Shown in pieces: positions 18,902-26,572 of a DNA stretch of 36,977 nucleotides (its first letter is position 1; every line of letters starts with the position of its first letter). The stretch covers positions 1-36,977 of the forward strand of contig JADCGK010000117.1 of NCBI GenBank assembly GCA_020249045.1, read 5' to 3'. The DNA comes from Azospirillum sp. (GTDB lineage Bacteria; Pseudomonadota; Alphaproteobacteria; CACIAM-22H2). The notes under the pieces were generated by a model. That model saw only the letters and a list, made by a program, of their open reading frames with translations, was not told where the DNA came from and did no database searches. Both the position numbers and the translations under genes were made by a program.

Positions 18902-19543
18902 GTGAGTTCACGGGCTCAGGCCACCACGCTATCGAGCCCAAGATTAGGAGTGTATCTGGTAGCTGGTGGCTACAGAAAGCCACAAGCTCTTGCACTTTAC
19001 GTCTGGAACGCCCGAGTTTCTGAGGCATTCCAGTTCCCCCTCCATGTCGTAGAGGTCACGCTGAGAAATGCCGTCAGCCGGAGTGTGATTGACCGGTTCG
19101 GAGTGTCTTGGGATACATCGCCGGAGTTTCTGAGTATTTTAGATGAAAGTAGGCTTCCAACTTTAGAAAGAGCCCGAAGCCGCCTAAAGACAAAATACGG
19201 CCCTGGATACTCAGGGGATCAGTTCATAGCCGCGCTGCCGATGGGCATATGGGTCCATCTCCTAGAAGGCCGTTATCATGATTGTATTTGGCGAGAGCGG
19301 ATACGCGTTGCCTTCCCGAACTTGCCAAAATCCATATCAAGGAAAGGCGTGCAAAAATCTGTTTCTGACTTGGCTGAGCTAAGAAATCGCGTGGCTCATC
19401 ATGAGCCGATAATTGAGTACGATCTTTCTCTCCTTCATACAAAATCGATAAAGACTACATCCTGGGTTTGCAACAGAACTGCTGAATGGGCAGAGTCACA
19501 TAGTCGAGTTCAGTCTGTTCTCCGCGAGCGCCCGACACCCTAA
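18902..19543 (+). CDS. Abi family protein (Abi_2-like, HEPN-type)
   Basis: The 213-residue product matches the Abi-like pattern: L-S-S-P-R-L-x-x-Y at 10-18, A-L-A-L-Y-V-W-N near 29-36 and a V-E-V-T-L-R-N-A-V helix at 50-58. Near the C-terminus is LRNRVAHHEPI (160-170), containing R161-x4-H166, the HEPN nuclease signature. Abi_2 proteins are linked to phage abortive infection, and HEPN proteins are often RNases. The start is GTG at 18902, placing nine residues before the family's first block. No separate antitoxin gene is beside it. It lies in island DNA, convergent with the restriction gene. Its activity here is inferred from family only. Confidence 0.82.
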   Translation: MSSRAQATTLSSPRLGVYLVAGGYRKPQALALYVWNARVSEAFQFPLHVVEVTLRNAVSRSVIDRFGVSWDTSPEFLSILDESRLPTLERARSRLKTKYGPGYSGDQFIAALPMGIWVHLLEGRYHDCIWRERIRVAFPNLPKSISRKGVQKSVSDLAELRNRVAHHEPIIEYDLSLLHTKSIKTTSWVCNRTAEWAESHSRVQSVLRERPTP

Positions 19544-19600
19544 ACCCCTTCAGTAGTAGGGCGGTATACATAGCTTTGGCAGTTAGGGTTTCAAACGATG

Positions 19601-19618
19601 CGGGCGTTAAACCGCCCG
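19601..19618. terminator. Possible bidirectional hairpin between convergent island genes
   Basis: A 6-bp perfect stem CGGGCG/CGCCCG with a 6-base loop lies in the 92-nt gap between the convergent Abi and res genes. There is no strong T-run on either side, so terminator function is only suggested by position. Confidence 0.35.
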
Positions 19619-19635
19619 AAATGCAAAGCTGGATG

Positions 19636-22371
19636 TCACGCGCCGTCGTTTGGAAGTTGTTCGGCTGATGTGACGACCTGAAAATTCACGCCCAACGCCT
19701 GAAAATGACTGCGCCCACTCGTGATCTTTCGCCTCTCGTCGGGGCGGTACTTGCCTGGGTCAAGGGTGCTCTTCGTTTCACGGACGAGATAGAGAATCGG
19801 GGAACCGTCTCCTCGTTCGTGCATCACGACGGCCCAGTCAGGCTCGTACTTGCCCACTGGGGTATCTACCGAGAACCATTTCGGCAGCTTGATGTAGAGT
19901 TTGACGTCTGAGCGCTTCTCAAGCTTCAGGGCAAAGTCCCTCTCAATCTCCGAGTCGAACTCGATACCATCGTAAAGGGAGGTTCCGCCAACGCCACGAT
20001 CCTCGGTGCTTCGGACGATATAGTCTTCCCAACTTTCGATCTCGTCTTTGAACTGGGTCTGCTCATACCAAGTCCCGTCCTTTTCGTACTTGATGCCGTT
20101 CACGAGCTGGTCAGCAAGCTTCTCTTTGATAATGCTTACTGTCGCGGCAGCAAACTCGTGCGGATTGTCGAGTGCAGCTTGCTGGTTTGTTGTCTGTTGA
20201 TAGATGCTGAGGAGCGTCTTCCGGGAGAGCCGCATAGGCGGAGTGGTGTTTTCAAGGAGACCCTCCATTAGGGCAATAACATTTGGCACCGGATAACGGC
20301 CCGCCAGATCAATTGCGGTGCGCGCCCCGCTGGCAATGATGGGCTCGAATAGGTCCTCTGTTTTGTTGGCTTGCAGCTTCACTCGCTGGACCGTGATCCG
20401 AGGCTTACGGATCGAAGCCTCATTTAGTTCCGGCACTACTTCAGAGATGAGCTTGGCGCTATCAATCTCCACAGCATAACGCGTACGGTCCTTGATTTTG
20501 TCCCATAGCTCCTTGAATTCTGGCTTTGCTAGATAGGCTTTGCGAAGGGTGATGCTCGCTCGTTTCTTTTTGTTGGCGGGCCTCGGCGGAGCGCTGCCTT
20601 TACCGTAGGCATCCTCAATTTCTTTCTGTAGGCCATCAGCGAAACGCCTGTACGTTTCGCTGGCAACTACTGTGAGGACGTTGACTTGTTCGTCCCTGAC
20701 GCGCTCTCCGTCTTGCGTTACTGGCAAACGAACTCCGCGTCCAACTTGCTGCCGCCGCTCGGTATCGGTACCCACTTCCCGCATGGTGCAAATCTGAAAA
20801 ACGTTGGGATTGTCCCAGCCTTCGCGCAGCGCCGAATGCGAAAAAATAAATGCCACTTTATTAGATGGCTTGTCACCAAAAGAAAGCAGGTCTTCCTTGC
20901 CCTGCATAATGAGGTGGAAAGCTTCGCGCTGCGCATCACGCTCTTCCTTGGTCGTCGGGGCGTCCTTTTCTACCACAAGGGTTTGCCCCTTCTTCCTATA
21001 AGACGCGAAATAGGAGGCCTGAACTTCAAGCGGTTCCACGTCCTCCCAATCTGCGTACCTTTTTTTAATCTCGTTGAACTTTTTGATGAACAGCTTACGG
21101 ATGATCCCGTCATCACTTCGGAAGCTGTCAACCTTGTCGATAAAGAATAGCGAGAGCACCTTGATGCCCTTGTCCCTCAGACGAGTCTGCTTGCGAAAGT
21201 GTTCTTCGACCGTTGCAGCGATCTGGGCTTCAAAGATCGCCTCGCGATCAACGCCAGTAGTCTGGCCCTGCTTGAGTTCGTGGCCGTTGGTGAAGATGAC
21301 GCTTTCCTGCGTCATGTGATCTATTACGAAGCCCTCATACTCAGGTCGCCCAGTCAACTTCTCAAGATTGTGTGCGTTATCCTTGTCAGCCACGGCCTTT
21401 ATGGTGAGAACCTGCTCCTCGATCTTGCCCGTCCGCATGAGTTTCTGAACGGCGATCTTGGCGACAAATGTCTTCTTCTTTACCGTGATCTCATCTAGGC
21501 GAAGAAAGGGCAGGCTTGCATTGTCGGTTTCGACAACAGAGTCCACTTCTATCCGCTTAACCAATCCCTGCCGATAGGCATCGAAAGGTGTCAGCCGATA
21601 GATGACGTTGTAGGGGTTTTTATGCGTAGCGCTGTAGCGAAGCGCGACCAGTGGATTGAGGCTCGAAAGAGCTGCAATTGAAAGCTCGCTTTCCATTCGC
21701 TGCGGCTCGTCCAGGATCAGAATGGGTCGCGCTGCTTGAAGTTGAAAAATCGGCGGGTCCAGCCCCTCCTTCGATTGGCGAATGACAGTCGCAGCGCTTT
21801 TAAAAGCATCAATGGTCATCACCATGACTTCAAGACCATCGGACAGGGCAAACGTTCTGATCTGCCGCACGTCGCCCGAGTCATAAACGCTGAAGCGGTA
21901 AGGTGGGCTACCAAACAGTTCGCGGAAATGGGCCTCCGTATCTTTCAGAGTCTTGACTACGCCTTCGCGGATCGCCACAGAAGGCACCACGACGACAAAC
22001 TTACGAAAGCCATAGCGCTGGTAGAGGCGGTGTGCGGTGCGCAAATAGACGTAGGTTTTGCCCGTGCCTGTCTCCATTTCTACGGAGAGATTTGGGAACC
22101 GGACGGCGATCTCGCCACCTACTGCTTCGGTCTTGCCCACGATGAAGTGTAGGGCATCATCGACCGGTATTTCCTGCTCGGTCTGAACCTTCTTGAGGTT
22201 TTCGAGAAGTTGCTCTTCGGAAAGGTCAAGCCGGTTCGGGACGACTTGGAAGGTCGCGCCCGAAGGAATGGTGAGCTGGCTCGGCAGCGCCGGTTGGCCA
22301 TCAAAAATCGCCGTTGCAGCGTCGATGGCCTCGATTTGGTAGGTCTCGTTAGCGTCGAACTTGAACTTCAT
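19636..22371 (-). CDS. res: Type III restriction enzyme, Res subunit (helicase-nuclease)
   Basis: This is the DNA-translocating and cleaving subunit of a type III restriction system. It acts only in complex with Mod on two recognition sites. The 911 residues contain the SF2 motor: Walker A METGTGKT (99-106), motif II LILDEPQ (218-224), motif III S-A-T-H-K, and motif VI Q-Q-V-G-R-G-V-R-L-P. A C-terminal PD-(D/E)xK nuclease has D845 in P-D-W-A and E865-T-K867. All key residues are present and the length is normal, so it appears intact. The ATG at 22371 follows the mod stop by 3 nt, so the pair is co-transcribed. Composition is lower in GC than the flanking genome. Confidence 0.95.
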   Translation of the reverse strand: MKFKFDANETYQIEAIDAATAIFDGQPALPSQLTIPSGATFQVVPNRLDLSEEQLLENLKKVQTEQEIPVDDALHFIVGKTEAVGGEIAVRFPNLSVEMETGTGKTYVYLRTAHRLYQRYGFRKFVVVVPSVAIREGVVKTLKDTEAHFRELFGSPPYRFSVYDSGDVRQIRTFALSDGLEVMVMTIDAFKSAATVIRQSKEGLDPPIFQLQAARPILILDEPQRMESELSIAALSSLNPLVALRYSATHKNPYNVIYRLTPFDAYRQGLVKRIEVDSVVETDNASLPFLRLDEITVKKKTFVAKIAVQKLMRTGKIEEQVLTIKAVADKDNAHNLEKLTGRPEYEGFVIDHMTQESVIFTNGHELKQGQTTGVDREAIFEAQIAATVEEHFRKQTRLRDKGIKVLSLFFIDKVDSFRSDDGIIRKLFIKKFNEIKKRYADWEDVEPLEVQASYFASYRKKGQTLVVEKDAPTTKEERDAQREAFHLIMQGKEDLLSFGDKPSNKVAFIFSHSALREGWDNPNVFQICTMREVGTDTERRQQVGRGVRLPVTQDGERVRDEQVNVLTVVASETYRRFADGLQKEIEDAYGKGSAPPRPANKKKRASITLRKAYLAKPEFKELWDKIKDRTRYAVEIDSAKLISEVVPELNEASIRKPRITVQRVKLQANKTEDLFEPIIASGARTAIDLAGRYPVPNVIALMEGLLENTTPPMRLSRKTLLSIYQQTTNQQAALDNPHEFAAATVSIIKEKLADQLVNGIKYEKDGTWYEQTQFKDEIESWEDYIVRSTEDRGVGGTSLYDGIEFDSEIERDFALKLEKRSDVKLYIKLPKWFSVDTPVGKYEPDWAVVMHERGDGSPILYLVRETKSTLDPGKYRPDERRKITSGRSHFQALGVNFQVVTSAEQLPNDGA

Positions 22372-22374
22372 TGC

Positions 22375-24333
22375 CTACAGCACCTTCAGTCGGCATTGCA
22401 GGGCTAGGTTGGCGGCGAGTGTATCGGTGAGCGCCGTAGCCCGACAGATGAACAGATCGTTCTTCTTCAGGCCTAAGGCGAGCACGGCTTCAAGTGTAAG
22501 TGCGTCGTCAAGATTGATGGTGAAGCTCTGGCTCTTCTCGGTGTCCGTCACCCGCCAGAAATTTCCACCTTTGCTACCCTTAAAGGGATCCAGCTTGGCA
22601 GTAAGGCTATAGCCCTCACGAAGCGCCGCTTCCCAAACTACACCTTCAGGCTTCCAGCCTTGAACCAGCGTGTCTTGGAAAACCTCAAGCTGCTTAGCCA
22701 GTCCTTCCGCCGTCTTTTCGTCCAGACCTTTCCAAGGGGCGATGTGCGAGGGAGCCATTTTAAAGCACCTTAGGCCCGCTTTGTCGTTCTTATGCTCGGC
22801 ATTGGCCAGAACTCGACGTGCCCGCTCACGGGAAATGTCGGCAATTGTCTTCATACCCATAGCCAGTGAGTTATCGCTGGCCTCTGAGCCTGGAGCGATT
22901 CTCTCTGCCATCTGAACTGCGACCATTCGGCGCGGTTCTCCACCAGCCCTATTTGCCCTCATAACTCCATGAAATGTGGTGTTCGTTCCGGCGAAAAAGT
23001 CCAGCACTGTATCCCCTGGCTCAGAAAGATAGCTGACAAGCCGTTCAAGATCGGTATAGCTCTTCGGATTGTCGAAGACCTTCTTCTTGTCAAATATGTC
23101 TGCAAACTGCTGCGAAGCGGTCTGAGCGTAACTGAACGTCACGCTGTGCATTACTTGGCTGTCAGAGTCGAACAAATTTGACCGTACCGCTGGGACCGTT
23201 GTTTCGTCGGGGCCGAACACAATCCTGCCCTCTCGGCATACCTCTAAAAATCTTCTGCGAGTCGGATATCTCCACCCGCTAATCGGCAGCTTCACCGCTT
23301 TTCGTGTTTTCGGATGAGAAATCCTGTATCGAGGTCCACCGCCACCTGGCCAGTTTATATTGCCGTCGTCACGGTAGGGACCAAGTGCGTCTACCTTTCT
23401 GTACCTCGCCAAAGGTTGGCGCGGATCATCTTCTTTGTAGGTTTTGTAGAAGGCAAGAATGCCCTCTCGAACCTTGACCCAATCGTCGTCATATTCTTTT
23501 CGGAGGCGCTCGAATTCTGCACGTACCTCCTCAACACCTTCCTTTGGAGCGCGAAGGACAGTCTCGTGTTCTTTCAAATATGCGAGATTTCTGGCGTAAA
23601 CCACCATGTACTCGTGGCCGACAGAAAACATTTTAGCATCGTTCTTCCTATTTCTATCGTAGACTAGAATTGCAACCCTATTCTCTTCTCCAAAAACATC
23701 ATCCATCAATCGTTGAAGGTTAGCGCATTCACTATCATCGATGCTCACCACGATGAAGGCGTCCTCCCGCATGAGCTGCCGCGCGAGGCTTAGCCTCGGG
23801 AACATCATGGAGAGCCAAGCAGAATGTATGCGCCCTGAGCGTTCGGTTTGTGTCGAAGCGTAGTTGCCATCCCCATCCTTCTGACCAGTAATCCGAAGAT
23901 AGTGGTCTAAGGGATCAGCGAAATTGTCCGGATAAATAAAGTCTTCTTGCTTGTTATAAGGGGGATCTATGTAGATCAACTTCACTCGCCCAAAATACGA
24001 GCGGTAAAGCACCTTCAGTACTTCAAGGTTCTCGCCTTCGATAAAAACGTGCTGCGCAGCGTCAAAGTTGATACTTGTATCAGTATCAGGAACAAGGGTT
24101 GCGCGTGTAGGCGCCTGAAGCATAGCAATAGCGTCGCGCTTTCCGGCCCAGTTGAAAGTAAAGCGTTCCTGTCCAGTTTCCGCTGCCTCGCCCAGCAGCG
24201 ACTTCAGCGTGTCGAGATCGAACCGACCCTCAACGAACGACTCCGGTGCCGCCGCTTTTAAGCGTTGTAAGAGTTCTAGCCGTTGGTCCGGGCTTTCGGT
24301 GGCAACATGTTCGGGGTTCTGAATTTTGGTCAT
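22375..24333 (-). CDS. mod: Type III restriction-modification system methyltransferase (Mod)
   Basis: This N6-adenine DNA methyltransferase gives the type III system its sequence specificity and protects host DNA. The 652 residues have beta-class order: catalytic DPPY at 123-126 in Y-I-D-P-P-Y-N, a central region of about 230-420 expected to be the target-recognition domain, then the AdoMet motif D-F-F-A-G-T-N-T-T at 445-453. The usual form of that last motif is FAGSGTT, so G-T-N replaces G-S-G here. No simple-sequence repeat suggesting phase variation was seen in or before the gene. The ATG at 24333 gives the typical N-terminus. The 260 nt upstream to the tRNA hold no recognisable gene. Confidence 0.95.
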   Translation of the reverse strand: MTKIQNPEHVATESPDQRLELLQRLKAAAPESFVEGRFDLDTLKSLLGEAAETGQERFTFNWAGKRDAIAMLQAPTRATLVPDTDTSINFDAAQHVFIEGENLEVLKVLYRSYFGRVKLIYIDPPYNKQEDFIYPDNFADPLDHYLRITGQKDGDGNYASTQTERSGRIHSAWLSMMFPRLSLARQLMREDAFIVVSIDDSECANLQRLMDDVFGEENRVAILVYDRNRKNDAKMFSVGHEYMVVYARNLAYLKEHETVLRAPKEGVEEVRAEFERLRKEYDDDWVKVREGILAFYKTYKEDDPRQPLARYRKVDALGPYRDDGNINWPGGGGPRYRISHPKTRKAVKLPISGWRYPTRRRFLEVCREGRIVFGPDETTVPAVRSNLFDSDSQVMHSVTFSYAQTASQQFADIFDKKKVFDNPKSYTDLERLVSYLSEPGDTVLDFFAGTNTTFHGVMRANRAGGEPRRMVAVQMAERIAPGSEASDNSLAMGMKTIADISRERARRVLANAEHKNDKAGLRCFKMAPSHIAPWKGLDEKTAEGLAKQLEVFQDTLVQGWKPEGVVWEAALREGYSLTAKLDPFKGSKGGNFWRVTDTEKSQSFTINLDDALTLEAVLALGLKKNDLFICRATALTDTLAANLALQCRLKVL

Positions 24334-24593
24334 AGTCGTCTTTAGGCCGCGTCGGCTTTTTTGTCGAGACGAGCGCTGACAGCAGGCAAGGGGCGACGAC
24401 ATGCGTTCGTCGGCATAAACGTTTGAGACTGACGAGCGGGCGAGGCTTTGCCGCGCGAGTCGCCGCAATGAAACGCCATCGGCGTGCAGACCAGTTTACT
24501 GTTTGGCTTAGGGGCCGATGGCCTGCTGATGGCCTGGGCGGAAAATCTCCGGCCCGCCAACCGCACGGAAACCGATCTAACCTATTGATCTGG

Positions 24594-24607
24594 AATGGTG
24601 CCGCAGG
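24594..24607 (-). repeat. Right attachment-site repeat at the 3' end of tRNA-Thr
   Basis: This 14-bp copy is identical to 18661-18674. It overlaps the acceptor 3' strand, the discriminator and CCA of tRNA-Thr plus two flanking bases. Here the sequence beyond the CCA is CCAGATCAATAGG on the minus strand, with no poly-T tail, consistent with island DNA having replaced the original flank. Confidence 0.85.
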
Positions 24608-24670
24608 AGGGAATTGAACCCCCGACCCGCGCATTACGAATGCGCTGCTCTACCCCTGAGCTACTGCGGC
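24596..24670 (-). tRNA. tRNA-Thr(CGT), island integration target
   Basis: The acceptor stem GCCGCAG/CTGCGGC is followed by discriminator A and an encoded CCA. The anticodon stem GCGCA/TGCGC has loop TTCGTAA, giving anticodon CGT (reads ACG, threonine). The D-arm contains AGCTCAGGGGTAGAGC and the T-arm GGGGGTTCAATTCCC. The cloverleaf is intact despite the insertion at its 3' end. It lies 32 nt downstream of the receiver-protein gene on the same strand. Confidence 0.97.
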
Positions 24671-24702
24671 ACATCGACGGGGTGGTCGAAACGGCGCGGA
24701 AC

Positions 24703-25170
24703 CTACAGGAGGGCGGGGCCGGATGCAACTGTCCCCGAAACCGCCCCCGGCCCCCGGTCGGCCGCGTGTTTCTTCAATTCGTCGGCCAATTGGCGCAGCC
24801 GGACCGGCTTGGCGATATGCCCATCCATCCCGGCCTCCCGGCACCGGACGATGTCGTCGGGAAAGGCGTTGGCGGTGCAGGCCACGATCGGCACCTTGCC
24901 GCGGGCGCCGGGCAGCGCGCGGATCGCCTGGGTGGCGCCGTAACCGTCGAGCTCGGGCATGTTCAGATCCATCAGGATCAGGTCGTAATCCGCGCGCGCG
25001 GCGGCGGCCAGCGCCTCGACCCCGTTCTCCGCGATGTCGCACGCGACCCCCAACCGGTCGAGCATGGACAGCAGGACCGCGCGGTTGGTTTCGATGTCCT
25101 CGGCCACCAGCACGCGCACGCGCGCCGCATCGGCCATGACGTTCGCATCGGGAACCGGATCGTTCGTCAT
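24703..25170 (-). CDS. Stand-alone response-regulator receiver protein
   Basis: The 155 residues hold a single CheY-like receiver (about 18-138) with acidic A-E-D at 23-25, phospho-acceptor D68 in LILMDL, T99 and K121. There is no DNA-binding or enzymatic output domain; the last 17 residues are low-complexity. The stretch MPELDGYG and the following [10 protein letters not shown] are shared with the receiver of the hybrid kinase at 15723-17672. By hand alignment the two receivers differ at only about 27 of 120 positions. The ATG at 25170 overlaps the SDR stop (ATGA). It may exchange phosphate with that kinase or its downstream relay. Confidence 0.93.
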   Translation of the reverse strand: MTNDPVPDANVMADAARVRVLVAEDIETNRAVLLSMLDRLGVACDIAENGVEALAAAARADYDLILMDLNMPELDGYGATQAIRALPGARGKVPIVACTANAFPDDIVRCREAGMDGHIAKPVRLRQLADELKKHAADRGPGAVSGTVASGPALL

Positions 25171-25946
25171 AGCGCGCGCGTCATGCCCCCGTCGCAATCG
25201 ATCAGCGCGCCGTGGACATAGGCCATGCGCGGGCTGAGCAGCAGGCAGACCAGTTCGCCGATCTCCTCCGGCCGGCCGAAACGCGCGACTTTGAGGTCGG
25301 CAAGTGCTGCCTGGCGCGCCTCGGCCTCCGATACGCCTTTATCCTTCGCCGACTGGGCGAGCCGGCCCTTGAGGCGGTCCGTTTCGATCCAGCCCGGATT
25401 GATCGCGTTGACGCGGATGCCGTCCGCGGTCGCGGGCTGGGCGATCGCTTTGGTGAAGTTGTAGAGCGCCGCGTTGACCGAGCCGCCGATCGTGAAGTCG
25501 CCGGCCGCCGTGCGCCCGCCCGCGCCGACGATATTGACGATCGCCCCGCCCGCCGTCTTGAGCGCGGGCCACGCGGCGCGGGTCATGCGGACATAGCCGT
25601 GGAACTTGAGCGCGAAGCCGTCGAGAAAATCGTCGTCGGTCAGCGCCGCGAACGCGCCGCGCTTGGTGGCGCCCGCGTTGTTGACGAGAAAATCGAGCCG
25701 CCCGAACCGCGCGAGCGCGGCGGCGACGGCCTTCTCGGCCGCGTCGGGCGCACGCAGATCGGCCGCATGCGCGTAGGACTTCGTCTGACGCGACAGACGT
25801 TTGGCGTGCGCATCGATCTCGTCCGCCGAACGCGCCACCAGCAACGTGTTGACTCCCGCTTGCGCCAATTTTTCGGCGATCGCCAAACCGATGCCGCGCG
25901 ACGCGCCGGTCACCAACGCGGTTTTGCCGCCGATTTCGAGATCCAT
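25167..25946 (-). CDS. Short-chain dehydrogenase/reductase (SDR) of unknown substrate
   Basis: This 259-residue NAD(P)-dependent oxidoreductase has a Rossmann fold. Visible motifs are T-G-A-S-R-G-I-G (13-20) for cofactor binding, N-N-A-G (89-92), and Y162-x3-K166 in YNFTK. The segment between I-V-N-I and Tyr (GAGGRTAAGDFTIGGSVNAA) is longer than in classical SDRs. The usual catalytic Ser, 13 residues before Tyr, is glycine here; a Ser lies at 156. This extended loop recurs in a subgroup of bacterial SDRs. A R-V-N-A-I-N-P-G-W-I-E-T segment follows. The substrate cannot be inferred. The gene overlaps the receiver gene by 4 nt. Confidence 0.9.
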   Translation of the reverse strand: MDLEIGGKTALVTGASRGIGLAIAEKLAQAGVNTLLVARSADEIDAHAKRLSRQTKSYAHAADLRAPDAAEKAVAAALARFGRLDFLVNNAGATKRGAFAALTDDDFLDGFALKFHGYVRMTRAAWPALKTAGGAIVNIVGAGGRTAAGDFTIGGSVNAALYNFTKAIAQPATADGIRVNAINPGWIETDRLKGRLAQSAKDKGVSEAEARQAALADLKVARFGRPEEIGELVCLLLSPRMAYVHGALIDCDGGMTRAL

Positions 25947-26023
25947 CCGTCCGCACTCCCCTGGCCAGGACGGCGCGCACGATAGTGCGTTTCGCGCCGC
26001 GCGGGAAATGGCATAGTGAAACA

Positions 26024-26383
26024 ATGCGATTATGGCTCGCATTGGGGGCGGTGCACGGGTTCGTCGCGGTCGGGGCGGGCGCACTGGGCGCGCACGCGCC
26101 TGGGCTCGACGAGGCGGCGCAAGGCTGGGTGCGCACGGGGGCGCTTTATCAGGCGATTCACGCGCTCGCCTTGCTCGCGATCGCCGCGTCGGCGGAACGG
26201 CGCGCGACGCTGCGCTTGGCTTTCGCGGGTCTTGCCTTCTTCGCCGGCGGGGTCGCTTTTTCGGGCGGACTTTACGCGCGCGCGTTCCTCGGCCTCGACA
26301 TGGGCCCGGTCGTACCGGCGGGCGGTATGGCGTTCCTCGCCGGATGGACGTTGGTGTTCCTCGCGGCGTTCGGTCGGCGCTGA
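26024..26383 (+). CDS. DUF423 family small membrane protein
   Basis: The 119-residue protein has about four hydrophobic helices. It carries the DUF423 (YgdD-like) pattern: G-A-H-A near residues 22-25, W-V-R-T-G-A-L-Y-Q-A-I-H-A-L-A near 35-49, F-S-G-G-L-Y near 78-83 and P-A-G-G-M-A-F-L-A-G-W near the end. The function of this inner-membrane family is not established. The ATG at 26024 begins directly with the first helix. It is divergent from the SDR gene. A 189-nt gap without a recognisable gene follows. Confidence 0.9.
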   Translation: MRLWLALGAVHGFVAVGAGALGAHAPGLDEAAQGWVRTGALYQAIHALALLAIAASAERRATLRLAFAGLAFFAGGVAFSGGLYARAFLGLDMGPVVPAGGMAFLAGWTLVFLAAFGRR

Positions 26384-26572
26384 GCGCGGCATACAATGCG
26401 TATAGCCCCGCTACGGACGCAAAATTTACGGCGACGTCGCGCGGGCGACCGTTCGATCCCTGGCCTCCCGCCGGAGGTTCTGTTACAGTTTTCAAAGGAA
26501 ACGTCGGCCAAGCAAAGGGTTGCGGGTTCGGCGTGATTTTTCGCGTTCGGGTGGCGTGGGCACGCAAGAGCG

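Larger units (their letters stand above)
18661..24607. mobile_element. Genomic island (about 5.9 kb) integrated at tRNA-Thr(CGT), carrying defence genes
   Basis: The island is bounded by 14-bp perfect direct repeats of the tRNA 3' end. It has visibly lower GC and different codon use from both flanks. Cargo is an Abi/HEPN-type gene and a type III restriction-modification pair. The position on the 3' side of a tRNA gene, with repeat copies at both ends, is the classic outcome of tyrosine-integrase insertion. No integrase, excisionase, transposase or plasmid gene is visible inside, so it is either a decayed element or one mobilised in trans. Confidence 0.82.

Noticed and set aside
24334-24593. 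Possible integrase or small gene between mod and tRNA-Thr
   Set aside because: Open frames exist on both strands, but none shows integrase catalytic residues (R, H-x-x-R, Y) or any recognisable domain. Composition is mixed, so I see no supportable gene.
26384-26572. Candidate regulatory RNA or promoter between the DUF423 gene and the unknown pair
   Set aside because: I found no clear promoter pair or stable hairpin; only a short AT-richer stretch is visible.
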